Below are positions 19,446 through 27,460 of a stretch of 64,000 nucleotides of DNA, piece by piece. The notes under the pieces were generated by a model. That model was not told the DNA's origin, ran no database searches, and saw only the letters and a program-made list of their open reading frames with translations. Within the stretch, counting starts at the first letter, position 1. Each line of letters starts with the position of its first letter. The position numbers were made by a program, and so were the translations under genes. The stretch comes from Olleya sediminilitoris (lineage in GTDB: Bacteria; Bacteroidota; Bacteroidia; Flavobacteriales; Flavobacteriaceae): contig NZ_JAEMEF010000014.1 in assembly GCF_016785945.1 (NCBI RefSeq), positions 1 through 64,000 of the forward strand, in the 5' to 3' direction.

Positions 19446-20800
19446 TATCCTATTTCTTTAAGCATTAAATCTAATCCTTCTCTAATAATCTTTTGATGTG
19501 GTTGTTTAGACACACATACAAATTCTGTTAAAGCAAAATCTTCTGGTGCAACCTCATACATACCTAAAGCTTCCATTTCATCTAAATCTTTATACATACA
19601 AGATTTTAAAATTTGCATTGGAAAGATATCTAAAGGAAACACTTCTTCATAACTACCAGTAATAACAAAAGCACGATGTTCTCCGTTTGTATTGGTATTT
19701 AAGTCAAACTTTTTGTTTGGTGTTAACCATGAAAAAGTTAAAGCTCTTGATGTTGACACTTTATTAAAAACTGGCTTATTCCATCCAAAAAACTCGTAAT
19801 CATCACCTTCAGGAATTACAGTAATTGTGTTACTGTAATAATCTAAAAACCCATCTGGCTTAACTTGCTTACCTGTTAAAACGTTTCCTGAAATGATTCG
19901 ATCATTTCCGTCTTTATCAACTCCGTTATCATAAACCATAGTTGCGATTTCGCTTCCTAATTTAGTTTTAAAATAACGTGGTTTTTTCACAGAAGAACCT
20001 GCTAAAGCTACAATACGCTCTGCATTAAACTGGCCAGTTAACAATAAGTCTCCAATAATAACAAGGTCTTGAGCATTTACTGTCCAAACAACCTCACCTT
20101 TATTAATAGGGTCTATTTTGTTAATCTGCGTCCCAACATTTCCTGATGGATGTGGTCCAGACACTTTGTGTAAAGTAACATCTGATAATCCTGCTAAAGG
20201 CGAATTACCTTTTTTAGCAACACTAACATGAACTTTACCAGTTGTCAATTTGCTTAAAGCTGTTACTGCTGCTTGCAATTGCGTCTCTTTACCTTGTAAC
20301 ACATAATCTAAATCTGCTACTAAAGGTGCACTTGCATAAGCTGATATAAAAATAGCTTTAGGCTGACCATCTGGCTTTGCAATAACATCATAAGGACGTT
20401 GTTTTACAAATGCCCAACATCCTGACTCTAGTAAACGTGCTTTAATAGCTTCAGCTGAAGCTGAATTTACGTCTAGCTTACCATAATCCTGAAATGATTG
20501 TTCTTTGTCTGCTTGAATTTTTACTGAAATAATTTTTCTTTTTTCACCACGAGCTATCTCAATAATTTCTCCTGAAACAGGTGAAACAAATTTTACAGCT
20601 TCATTAGCTTTGTCATAAAAAACAGGTTCTCCTGCTTTTACTTTTGAGCCTTGTTTAGCTATTAATTTAGGGGTAACTTGATGAAAATCTTCCGGTCTAA
20701 TTGAATAATAATTGCTAACAATAGCAGTTTCGGTAACCTTTTCGGCTGCTCCGACTAATTTAATATCCAGACCTTTTTTAATCTTAATGTCGTTTGACAT
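19445..20800 (-). CDS. nqrA: Na+-translocating NADH:quinone reductase subunit A
   Basis: A 451-residue cytoplasmic-side subunit and the first gene of the operon. It has no transmembrane helix. It contains the barrel-sandwich and SLBB-like folds of the RnfC/NqrA family, visible in KIKKGLDIKLVGAAEK at the start and VSPVSGEIIEIARGEKRK. The segment VSGPHPSGNVGTQINKIDPI is highly conserved in NqrA. About 190 bp separate it from the divergent T9SS plug gene; the operon promoter should lie there, but no perfectly spaced TTG/TAnnTTTG pair was found. Confidence 0.97.
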   Translation of the reverse strand: MSNDIKIKKGLDIKLVGAAEKVTETAIVSNYYSIRPEDFHQVTPKLIAKQGSKVKAGEPVFYDKANEAVKFVSPVSGEIIEIARGEKRKIISVKIQADKEQSFQDYGKLDVNSASAEAIKARLLESGCWAFVKQRPYDVIAKPDGQPKAIFISAYASAPLVADLDYVLQGKETQLQAAVTALSKLTTGKVHVSVAKKGNSPLAGLSDVTLHKVSGPHPSGNVGTQINKIDPINKGEVVWTVNAQDLVIIGDLLLTGQFNAERIVALAGSSVKKPRYFKTKLGSEIATMVYDNGVDKDGNDRIISGNVLTGKQVKPDGFLDYYSNTITVIPEGDDYEFFGWNKPVFNKVSTSRALTFSWLTPNKKFDLNTNTNGEHRAFVITGSYEEVFPLDIFPMQILKSCMYKDLDEMEALGMYEVAPEDFALTEFVCVSKQPHQKIIREGLDLMLKEIG

Positions 20801-20993
20801 ATTATAAATCTATTGGTTAATAGTTATACTGATTGTGATTTTTAAGGCTTAAAAATCCGAGCAAAAATACAAATTTATAACAAATTTACTTTGAGGTTAA
20901 CACTGTTGTTTCTTTATTTATAACAATTCTAAATAAAGCAAACAGCTTAGGCATAGAAATTGATTATATTTGTTATTTAAAGCTACTTTTTAA

Positions 20994-22244
20994 ATGTCCA
21001 AAAACACCATACACCACATCTGTTTTTTACTTATTTCTTACTGCAGTTTTGCTCAAGTTGAAGAAATCATTCCTCCTGACTATATTAAATCTATCTATTT
21101 TAATGGAGGAACAACTGAAAGCCAACTACCAATCATAGCTTTAGGAGAAACCATAACATTAGAGTTTGATGCCCTAAATGGAGATGAAGAAGATTATTAT
21201 TACGAAATTAAACATTATAATTTTGATTGGACTCCTTCAAATTTAGTTAAATCAGAATATCTTGAAGGGTTTGATGAACAACGCATAAGAGATTATGAAA
21301 ACTCATTTAATACACTTCAAACTTACTCGCATTACAACCTATCTATACCAAATCAGTACACCAAAAACATAAAAGTGACAGGTAATTACATCATGACAAT
21401 TTATGACGATTATGATGATATTGTTTTTAGTAGAAAATTTATGGTTTATCAACAACAAGCAGATGTTGGAGTACAGATAAAGCGCTCTAGAGATGTATCA
21501 ACAATTGCCGAGAAACAATCGGTTGACATTGCAATAAGCTCAAGTACAATTCAATTTGTAAACCCTAAAAAAACAGTAAAAACTGTTATAATTCAAAATA
21601 ATAATATTAAAAATGCAATCACAGATTTAGAACCTCAGTATATTTTAGCTAACGAATTAACTTATAGATACACAGAAGCCTCAAGCTTTTTTGGAGGTAA
21701 TGAATTTTTAAGTTTTGAAAACAAAGAAATAAGAGCTGCAAACAATGGTGTCCAATACATAAGATTAGAAGATTTATACCAAACGTACTTATACACTAAC
21801 ACGTCTAGAGCAAATCAAAAATACACCTATAATCCAGATCTTAACGGAAACTTTTTTATTAACGCTTTAAATTCTGACCAACCAGAAACTGAAGCAGATT
21901 ATGCTTGGGTACACTTTGCGCTTCAATATCCCAAACTAGAAGAAGGCAGTCACATTTATGTCTTTGGTAATTTTAATAATTATGAAATAGAGGATGCAAC
22001 AAAATTAGAATACTATGAGGAAGAAGGCGTTTATAGCAAAGCTATTTTATTAAAACAAGGATATTATAATTACAAATATGCTATTGTTAATAATAAAGGT
22101 GACGTAGACCAATATACTATTGGTGGTAATTTTTGGCAAACCGAAAACAACTATAAAGTTTTAGTTTACTACAGAGAATTAGGTGCTAGATATGATAAAA
22201 TCATAGGTTTAGGCGAAATTAACTCGGTTGGAATCACTAATTAA
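20994..22244 (+). CDS. Type IX secretion system plug protein (DUF5103)
   Basis: A 416-residue protein with a Sec signal peptide (CFLLISYCSFAQ). It starts with EEIIPPDYIKSIYFNGGT and carries the conserved TLEFDALNGDEEDYYYEIKHYNFDW, which marks the DUF5103 plug domain. In Flavobacterium johnsoniae a protein of this family closes the periplasmic side of the SprA translocon. Gliding genes (gldB, gldC) and a type B sorting-domain protein are in the same window, so a working T9SS is expected. It is a single gene, 193 bp from nqrA on the other strand. Confidence 0.87.
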   Translation: MSKNTIHHICFLLISYCSFAQVEEIIPPDYIKSIYFNGGTTESQLPIIALGETITLEFDALNGDEEDYYYEIKHYNFDWTPSNLVKSEYLEGFDEQRIRDYENSFNTLQTYSHYNLSIPNQYTKNIKVTGNYIMTIYDDYDDIVFSRKFMVYQQQADVGVQIKRSRDVSTIAEKQSVDIAISSSTIQFVNPKKTVKTVIIQNNNIKNAITDLEPQYILANELTYRYTEASSFFGGNEFLSFENKEIRAANNGVQYIRLEDLYQTYLYTNTSRANQKYTYNPDLNGNFFINALNSDQPETEADYAWVHFALQYPKLEEGSHIYVFGNFNNYEIEDATKLEYYEEEGVYSKAILLKQGYYNYKYAIVNNKGDVDQYTIGGNFWQTENNYKVLVYYRELGARYDKIIGLGEINSVGITN

Positions 22245-22316
22245 TTGTTAAAAAGGCAGTTACACACACAAATAAGTTTAACTTAAAATATATTTTATTA
22301 TTTTTACAATAAGCAA

Positions 22317-22715
22317 ATGGCTTACATAATGGTTCAACAAGTTACAAGAGGAATAAAAATTACGGTAGAAACGGAATTTGAAGGTACATTTTATAAAGAC
22401 TATAAAATTAACTTTGCATTCGCGTACCAAGTTACCATTGAAAACCAGAGCAAAGATTCAGTCCAACTTAATGCAAGACATTGGACCATCTATGATGCCT
22501 TAAACCAACCTGTTATTGTAACTGGCGAAGGTGTTATTGGACAAAAACCTGTTTTAAAACCAGGCGAATCTCATACTTATTCTTCAGGTTGCCTACTTAC
22601 ATCTCCTTTTGGAGCTATGAAGGGACACTACAATATGGTTAATTTTACGACCACCAAAAAATTTAATGTAGCTATTCCTACATTTAAATTAAGTGCGCCT
22701 TTTGCCATAAATTAA
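22317..22715 (+). CDS. apaG: ApaG domain protein
   Basis: A ~128-132 residue single-domain ApaG protein with an immunoglobulin-like beta fold. It is recognised by VTRGIKITVETEFEGTF, the strand YQVTIENQSKDSVQLNARHW and the C-terminal PGESHTYSSGCLLTSPFGAMKGHY. Mutants of the Salmonella relative (CorD) affect cobalt and magnesium handling; the biochemical role is unresolved. A second in-frame ATG at 22329 (MVQQVTRG) is an equally likely start and looks more like the family N-terminus. Confidence 0.93.
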   Translation: MAYIMVQQVTRGIKITVETEFEGTFYKDYKINFAFAYQVTIENQSKDSVQLNARHWTIYDALNQPVIVTGEGVIGQKPVLKPGESHTYSSGCLLTSPFGAMKGHYNMVNFTTTKKFNVAIPTFKLSAPFAIN

Positions 22716-22852
22716 TCTTACCTAATAAGATACTCAAAGTTATTTATAACGTTTTAAGCTCGCTTAATTTTACAATTTTACTAACACAAATAACCCAACA
22801 AAAATCCTTAACTTTGTACTTTAAATTTTAAACTACAAACACAACACTTATC

Positions 22853-24481
22853 ATGGGAAAAGGATTTTTCAATGTACCAATTGCTGTTAACGAACCTGTA
22901 AAAAGTTATGCTCCTGGATCACCAGAAAGAGCAGCAGTTTTAGACGCTTACAAAACAATGTTTAACAGTCAAATTAATGTACCAATGTATATTAATGGTA
23001 AAGATGTTACAACAGATAAAACAAACACTATGTCTCCTCCACATGACCACAAACATGTTGTTGGAACACACGCTATAGCTGAACAAAAACATATCGATGA
23101 AGCAATCTCTACAGCTTTAGAAGCAAGAGAAGCTTGGGCTGATACACCTTGGGAGCACAGAGCTGGAATATTTTTAAAAGCTGCCGAATTAATTGCAGGT
23201 CCTTACAGAGCTAAAATTAATGCAGCTACAATGATTGCACAGTCAAAAACTGTACACCAAGCCGAAATTGATGCTGCGTGTGAGTTAATAGACTTTTTAC
23301 GTTTTAATGTACAGTACATGACTGAGATTTATCATGACCAACCAGAAAGTACTAGTGATGCTTGGAATCGTTTAGAATACAGACCACTTGAAGGATTTGT
23401 TTATGCTGTTACACCTTTTAACTTTACTGCTATTGCTGGAAACCTTCCTGCTTGTATGGCTTTAATGGGTAACGTTGTAGTATGGAAACCTAGTGATTCT
23501 CAGATATATTCTGCTAAAGTAATTATGGACGTTTTTAAAGAAGCTGGTGTACCTGCTGGAGTTATAAACGTTGTTTTTGGTGATCCTGTAATGATTACTG
23601 ATACTGTATTAGCTAGTCCTGATTTTTCTGGTTTACACTTTACAGGGTCTACATATGTATTTAAAGAACTGTGGAAACAAATAGGTAATAACATTCATAA
23701 TTACAAAACTTACCCTAAAATAGTAGGAGAAACTGGAGGGAAAGATTTTATTGTTGCACACAAAACCGCTCATCCAAAACAAGTTGCTACCGCAATTGTA
23801 AGAGGTGCTTTTGAGTTTCAAGGTCAAAAATGTAGTGCTGCATCTAGAGCGTATGTTTCTAAAAGCATTTGGAACGAAGTAAAAGATTATGTTATAGAAG
23901 ATGTAAATTCTTTTAAAATGGGATCTCCTGAAGATTTAAGCAACTTTGTTACTGCTGTAATCCATGAAGGATCTTTTGACAAATTAGCTAAATACATTGA
24001 CCAAGCAAAAACAGACAACAATGTAGAGATTATAGTTGGTGGTAATCATGACAAATCTAAAGGTTACTTTATAGAGCCTACAGTTATTGTTACTGAAGAT
24101 CCTAAATACACAACTATGCAAGAAGAGTTATTTGGTCCTGTAATTACAATTTATGTTTATGAAGATGATAAATTTTCTGAAACATTAACATTAGTTGACC
24201 AAACTAGTGAATATGCATTAACTGGAGCAATTTTAGCTCAAGATAGATACGCTGTTGTAGAAGCTACTAAAGCTTTAAAAAACTGTGCTGGAAACTTCTA
24301 CATTAATGACAAACCAACAGGTGCTGTTGTAGGACAACAACCATTTGGTGGAGCTAGAGCATCTGGAACTAATGACAAAGCTGGTAGTGCATTAAACTTA
24401 CTACGTTGGGTGTCTCCAAGAATGATTAAAGAAACTTTTGTCACTCCTGTAGATTACAGATATCCTTTTTTAGGTGAATAA
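22853..24481 (+). CDS. pruA: L-glutamate-gamma-semialdehyde (P5C) dehydrogenase
   Basis: Oxidises P5C/glutamate semialdehyde to glutamate with NAD+, the second step of proline breakdown. At 542 residues it is the monofunctional form, with no PRODH domain. Aldehyde dehydrogenase signatures are clear: the NAD-binding ALMGNVVVWKPSD, the Rossmann turn FTGST, catalytic Glu in VGETGGKDF, catalytic Cys in FEFQGQKCSAASRAY, and QQPFGGARASGTNDKAG. No proline dehydrogenase gene is adjacent. It is monocistronic, ending at a strong terminator. Confidence 0.96.
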   Translation: MGKGFFNVPIAVNEPVKSYAPGSPERAAVLDAYKTMFNSQINVPMYINGKDVTTDKTNTMSPPHDHKHVVGTHAIAEQKHIDEAISTALEAREAWADTPWEHRAGIFLKAAELIAGPYRAKINAATMIAQSKTVHQAEIDAACELIDFLRFNVQYMTEIYHDQPESTSDAWNRLEYRPLEGFVYAVTPFNFTAIAGNLPACMALMGNVVVWKPSDSQIYSAKVIMDVFKEAGVPAGVINVVFGDPVMITDTVLASPDFSGLHFTGSTYVFKELWKQIGNNIHNYKTYPKIVGETGGKDFIVAHKTAHPKQVATAIVRGAFEFQGQKCSAASRAYVSKSIWNEVKDYVIEDVNSFKMGSPEDLSNFVTAVIHEGSFDKLAKYIDQAKTDNNVEIIVGGNHDKSKGYFIEPTVIVTEDPKYTTMQEELFGPVITIYVYEDDKFSETLTLVDQTSEYALTGAILAQDRYAVVEATKALKNCAGNFYINDKPTGAVVGQQPFGGARASGTNDKAGSALNLLRWVSPRMIKETFVTPVDYRYPFLGE

Positions 24482-24500
24482 AACGTAATTTTCATTATAA

Positions 24501-24531
24501 AAAAACGCGAACCAAATGGTTCGCGTTTTTT
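24501..24531 (+). terminator. Terminator shared by pruA and possibly gldC
   Basis: A 13-bp perfect stem (AAAAACGCGAACC / GGTTCGCGTTTTT) with loop AAAT sits between convergent pruA and gldC. A-runs on one side and T-runs on the other allow use in both directions. Confidence 0.92.
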
Positions 24532-24552
24532 ATTATAAATAATTTAGAAAAC

Positions 24553-24885
24553 TTATTTTTTAAGCTCTAACTTTTCAGCAAAATAGTCACAAAAATCTTT
24601 CATGGTTGCTGTCATCTTTTCGTCCTGAGTTGCTCTATTAAAAGTATTACTCATAGCTACTAATGTTTGATGAAAAAACACTTTCATCTCATCTACTGGC
24701 ATATCCTTTGTCCACAAGTCAATACGTAAAGACTCTTGAGCAGCACTATCCCAAACAGATAACATCATTGCTTTTGCTTCTGCATTAGTAATACCTCCAT
24801 CTTGAGCTGTCCAGTTTAATTTTTCTGGAACTTTGTTTTCGTCTAACTGAACTGTTAATGTAATTTCTGAAGTTTTATTAGCCAT
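24553..24885 (-). CDS. gldC: Gliding motility protein GldC
   Basis: A 110-residue soluble protein. The sequence closely follows F. johnsoniae GldC as I recall it: VQLDENKVPEKLNW, NAEAKAMMLSVWDSA, IDLWTKDMPVDEMKVFFHQT and the DYFAEKLELKK end. GldC supports gliding motility and T9SS-dependent surface dynamics; its biochemical role is unknown. The start codon touches the gldB stop (1-bp overlap), so gldB and gldC are translated as a pair, as in other Flavobacteriia. Confidence 0.95.
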   Translation of the reverse strand: MANKTSEITLTVQLDENKVPEKLNWTAQDGGITNAEAKAMMLSVWDSAAQESLRIDLWTKDMPVDEMKVFFHQTLVAMSNTFNRATQDEKMTATMKDFCDYFAEKLELKK

Positions 24886-25847
24886 TATTCTCTTGGTTTA
24901 TAATATGATTTATTAAAAATGGTTTGTGCTGGCGTATTTAGTAATTCGTTTAAAGTCACATCATTATTATTCATGTATGCTTTTACTATTTGCCAACCTA
25001 TAAATTGCCCTATTTTACCTGGTGATTCGTTATCAATTTCTGCTAAATAAAATTTTGAAAATGGTGCAGGATTGATAAATCGATTTGGTAATTTAGAGTC
25101 TGTACTGTATAACAGTTCTTTTTGGATAAAGTATTTCCATATTTGCTCTTGATTTGCAAAAGCCCAATCTAATTGTTGCTGTGTATATCCTATTTTTTGA
25201 GCATCTGAAATAAACGGAATGACCTTTTCTTTTATGTATAGTAGTTTTCCAAAATAAACCATCTCATCTAAAAGGTGTTTACGTCTGCTGTTTAAAACAT
25301 ATTTTTCTGCATAAGCATTTGCTAAATCAACTACAATTTGATCAGGCGTCATGTTTGCTACTATATAGGATTGTAAGCCATCATAAAAAAAATGGTCATT
25401 TCCTAAATAAGTATCCAACTCTACAATTGCAATTGTGTCTGTAACAATAACTTTATTTTTATAATCTACGTCAGAGGTTGTTGTTATTATTCGTGGTGTT
25501 TTAAAAGTAGGAAAGTAATATTTTAAATGCTGAAACATTTTTTTTATGTCTTTTGTTTCAGTTTTTAAAGCAGGAAACTTTTTTATGGTCTCTTCACTTA
25601 ATTGTCGCTGTAATGTATCCTGCATTTTATTATACCAAAACGCATCATCATATTGTCTTGGAAACATAAACGGAAAATCAGCTTTTAAAGCAGGTAAATT
25701 GGCTGGCTCAGCTTCCGCGAAAGCGATATCAAAACGTTCTATATTTACATTAATATCAATTTTTGAAATTTGCGCTTCAAGCTTATTATCATCTTGACAA
25801 GAAAACAATAAAAAAAATAATGATACTATTAAAATGAATACTCTCAT
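24885..25847 (-). CDS. gldB: Gliding motility lipoprotein GldB
   Basis: A 320-residue lipoprotein: signal MRVFILIVSLFFLLFSC puts the lipidated Cys at position 17. Family segments are INVNIERFDIAFAEAEPANLPALKADFPFMFP near the mature N-terminus and the C-terminal PGKIGQFIGWQIVKAYM. GldB is needed for gliding in F. johnsoniae and is one of the core gliding/T9SS-associated proteins. It is the first gene of gldBC and diverges from nadE, the typical flavobacterial neighbourhood. It contains a copy of the GC-rich 14-mer. Confidence 0.95.
   Translation of the reverse strand: MRVFILIVSLFFLLFSCQDDNKLEAQISKIDINVNIERFDIAFAEAEPANLPALKADFPFMFPRQYDDAFWYNKMQDTLQRQLSEETIKKFPALKTETKDIKKMFQHLKYYFPTFKTPRIITTTSDVDYKNKVIVTDTIAIVELDTYLGNDHFFYDGLQSYIVANMTPDQIVVDLANAYAEKYVLNSRRKHLLDEMVYFGKLLYIKEKVIPFISDAQKIGYTQQQLDWAFANQEQIWKYFIQKELLYSTDSKLPNRFINPAPFSKFYLAEIDNESPGKIGQFIGWQIVKAYMNNNDVTLNELLNTPAQTIFNKSYYKPRE
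25713..25726 (+). repeat. GC-rich 14-mer, copy 3
   Basis: TTCCGCGAAAGCGA lies inside gldB, where the coding strand reads the complement (I-A-F-A-E). Confidence 0.8.
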
Positions 25848-25938
25848 AAAAGTTAAGGTCTCTTAATTTTTATTACTAATGGGTTTGCTTTATTTTTGTT
25901 AGGCAAAGGTACTATACTTTGCTTAAAATTCTTTGATT

Positions 25939-26727
25939 ATGCAAACAGAAAAAGTTGTTAAACATATTGTAAAATGGTTAAAAGACTATGCTACTAACGC
26001 AAAAGTTAATGGTTTTGTTGTTGGGATCTCTGGTGGTATTGATAGTGCTGTAACCTCTACCCTTTGTGCTGAAACTGGATTAAAAGTCTTATGTATTGAA
26101 ATGCCAATACACCAAGCTGCTAGTCATGTATCTAGAGGTCAAGAACACATTAAACAACTTAAAGAACGCTATCCAAATGTAGAAGGAATAGTATCTGACT
26201 TAACTCCTGTTTTTGAAGAGTTTAAAAATGAGGTCTCTCTTGAAGGTCAACAAGCTACTGTTGATATGGCTTTAGCTAATACACGTGCACGTTTACGTAT
26301 GACAACCTTATATTACCATGCTGGTTTATTAGGTTTATTAGTTGCTGGAACTGGTAATAAGGTAGAAGATTTTGGTGTTGGTTTTTACACAAAATATGGT
26401 GATGGTGGTGTAGATTTAAGCCCAATTGCTGATTTACTTAAAAGCGAAGTGTATACTATTGGTCAATTTTTAAAAGTACCAGAATCTATTATTAATGCTG
26501 CACCTAGCGATGGGCTGTTTGGTGATGCTAGAAGTGACGAAGACCAAATTGGTGCATCTTATCCAGAATTGGAATGGGCCATGTCAATGAATGATGAAGG
26601 AAAAACAGAAAATGACTTTGAAGGAAGAGAAAAAGAAGTTTTCAAAATATTTAAAAGATACAATACCAGCAACTTACATAAAATGAATCCAATTCCTGTT
26701 TGCGAAATTCCTAAAGATTTAATCTAA
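25939..26727 (+). CDS. nadE: Ammonia-dependent NAD synthetase
   Basis: Makes NAD from deamido-NAD, ATP and ammonia in the cytoplasm. The 262-residue protein lacks the glutaminase domain. The PP-loop SGGIDSAVTSTLC binds ATP. GTGNKVEDFGVGFYTKYGDGGVDLSPI and the C-terminal PSDGLFGDARSDEDQIGA are signature segments. I start at the ATG giving MQTEKVVKH rather than the TTG six bases earlier. It diverges from gldB across ~90 bp. Confidence 0.95.
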   Translation: MQTEKVVKHIVKWLKDYATNAKVNGFVVGISGGIDSAVTSTLCAETGLKVLCIEMPIHQAASHVSRGQEHIKQLKERYPNVEGIVSDLTPVFEEFKNEVSLEGQQATVDMALANTRARLRMTTLYYHAGLLGLLVAGTGNKVEDFGVGFYTKYGDGGVDLSPIADLLKSEVYTIGQFLKVPESIINAAPSDGLFGDARSDEDQIGASYPELEWAMSMNDEGKTENDFEGREKEVFKIFKRYNTSNLHKMNPIPVCEIPKDLI

Positions 26728-26824
26728 ACGTCATAAATAGTATAATTTTACATACCTTTACGATGCTATTATTATTCTATAACTTGTACTTTTTTTAAAA
26801 AGTACTTTAAAAAACAATTTGACC

Positions 26825-27460
26825 ATGGTTAAACTAATGGTTGCAGATCAACATCCCATTGTTACAAAGGGACTGGAATTGATTTATGCAAACTCTAGAG
26901 ACATTAAAATTGTCCAGACTGTTGCAGATGGCGAAGCTATATTTGACGCCTTAAAACAGTACACTACTGACATTTTAATTTGTGAAATCGACTTACCTAA
27001 GCTTAATGGAATTAGCGTATTAAGACGTATTAAAAAAGAACATCCTGACTTAAAGGTAATTATTTACAGTGCACAGCAAGAAGAGGTTTATGCTATAAGC
27101 GCTATTAAAGCTGGTGCTGATGGCTACGTTAATAAGTCAACAGACTTAATAACGCTAAAAGAAGCTGTTATGAAGGTATATTTAGGAGGAATTTACATCA
27201 GCCCTAAGCTTTCTAAAAAAATAGCTTTAGATAAAAATTCTGGCAAAAATACGTACTACAAAAAGCTATCTATTAGAGAAGTAGAAGTTTTAAAACTTTT
27301 ATCTAACGGAAAACGAAACAAAGAAATAGCACAGGAGCTAGAGATTAATGAAAAAACAGTAAGTACCTACAGAGCTAGGTTAATGAAAAAACTTAATGTA
27401 ACTAATCTAATTGATTTAGTTAATCAATCTAAAAGCTTAGAGCTACAAAGCTCTATTTAA
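26825..27460 (+). CDS. LuxR/NarL-type response regulator with Glu at the phosphoacceptor site
   Basis: A 211-residue regulator with a receiver domain (residues 1-120) and a LuxR helix-turn-helix (about 145-205, LSIREVEVLKLLSNG...NEKTVSTYRARLMKKL). The start is the ATG giving MVKLMVADQHPIV. In the receiver, the switch Ser (IIYSAQ) and Lys (VNKST) are kept. The acidic pocket is changed: ADQ replaces the usual DD, and the phosphoacceptor position reads LICEIDLP, so residue 54 is Glu and not Asp. No histidine kinase is nearby. It may act in a constitutive or phosphorylation-independent way. The 3' end overlaps convergent dnaG by 18 bp. Confidence 0.9.
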   Translation: MVKLMVADQHPIVTKGLELIYANSRDIKIVQTVADGEAIFDALKQYTTDILICEIDLPKLNGISVLRRIKKEHPDLKVIIYSAQQEEVYAISAIKAGADGYVNKSTDLITLKEAVMKVYLGGIYISPKLSKKIALDKNSGKNTYYKKLSIREVEVLKLLSNGKRNKEIAQELEINEKTVSTYRARLMKKLNVTNLIDLVNQSKSLELQSSI

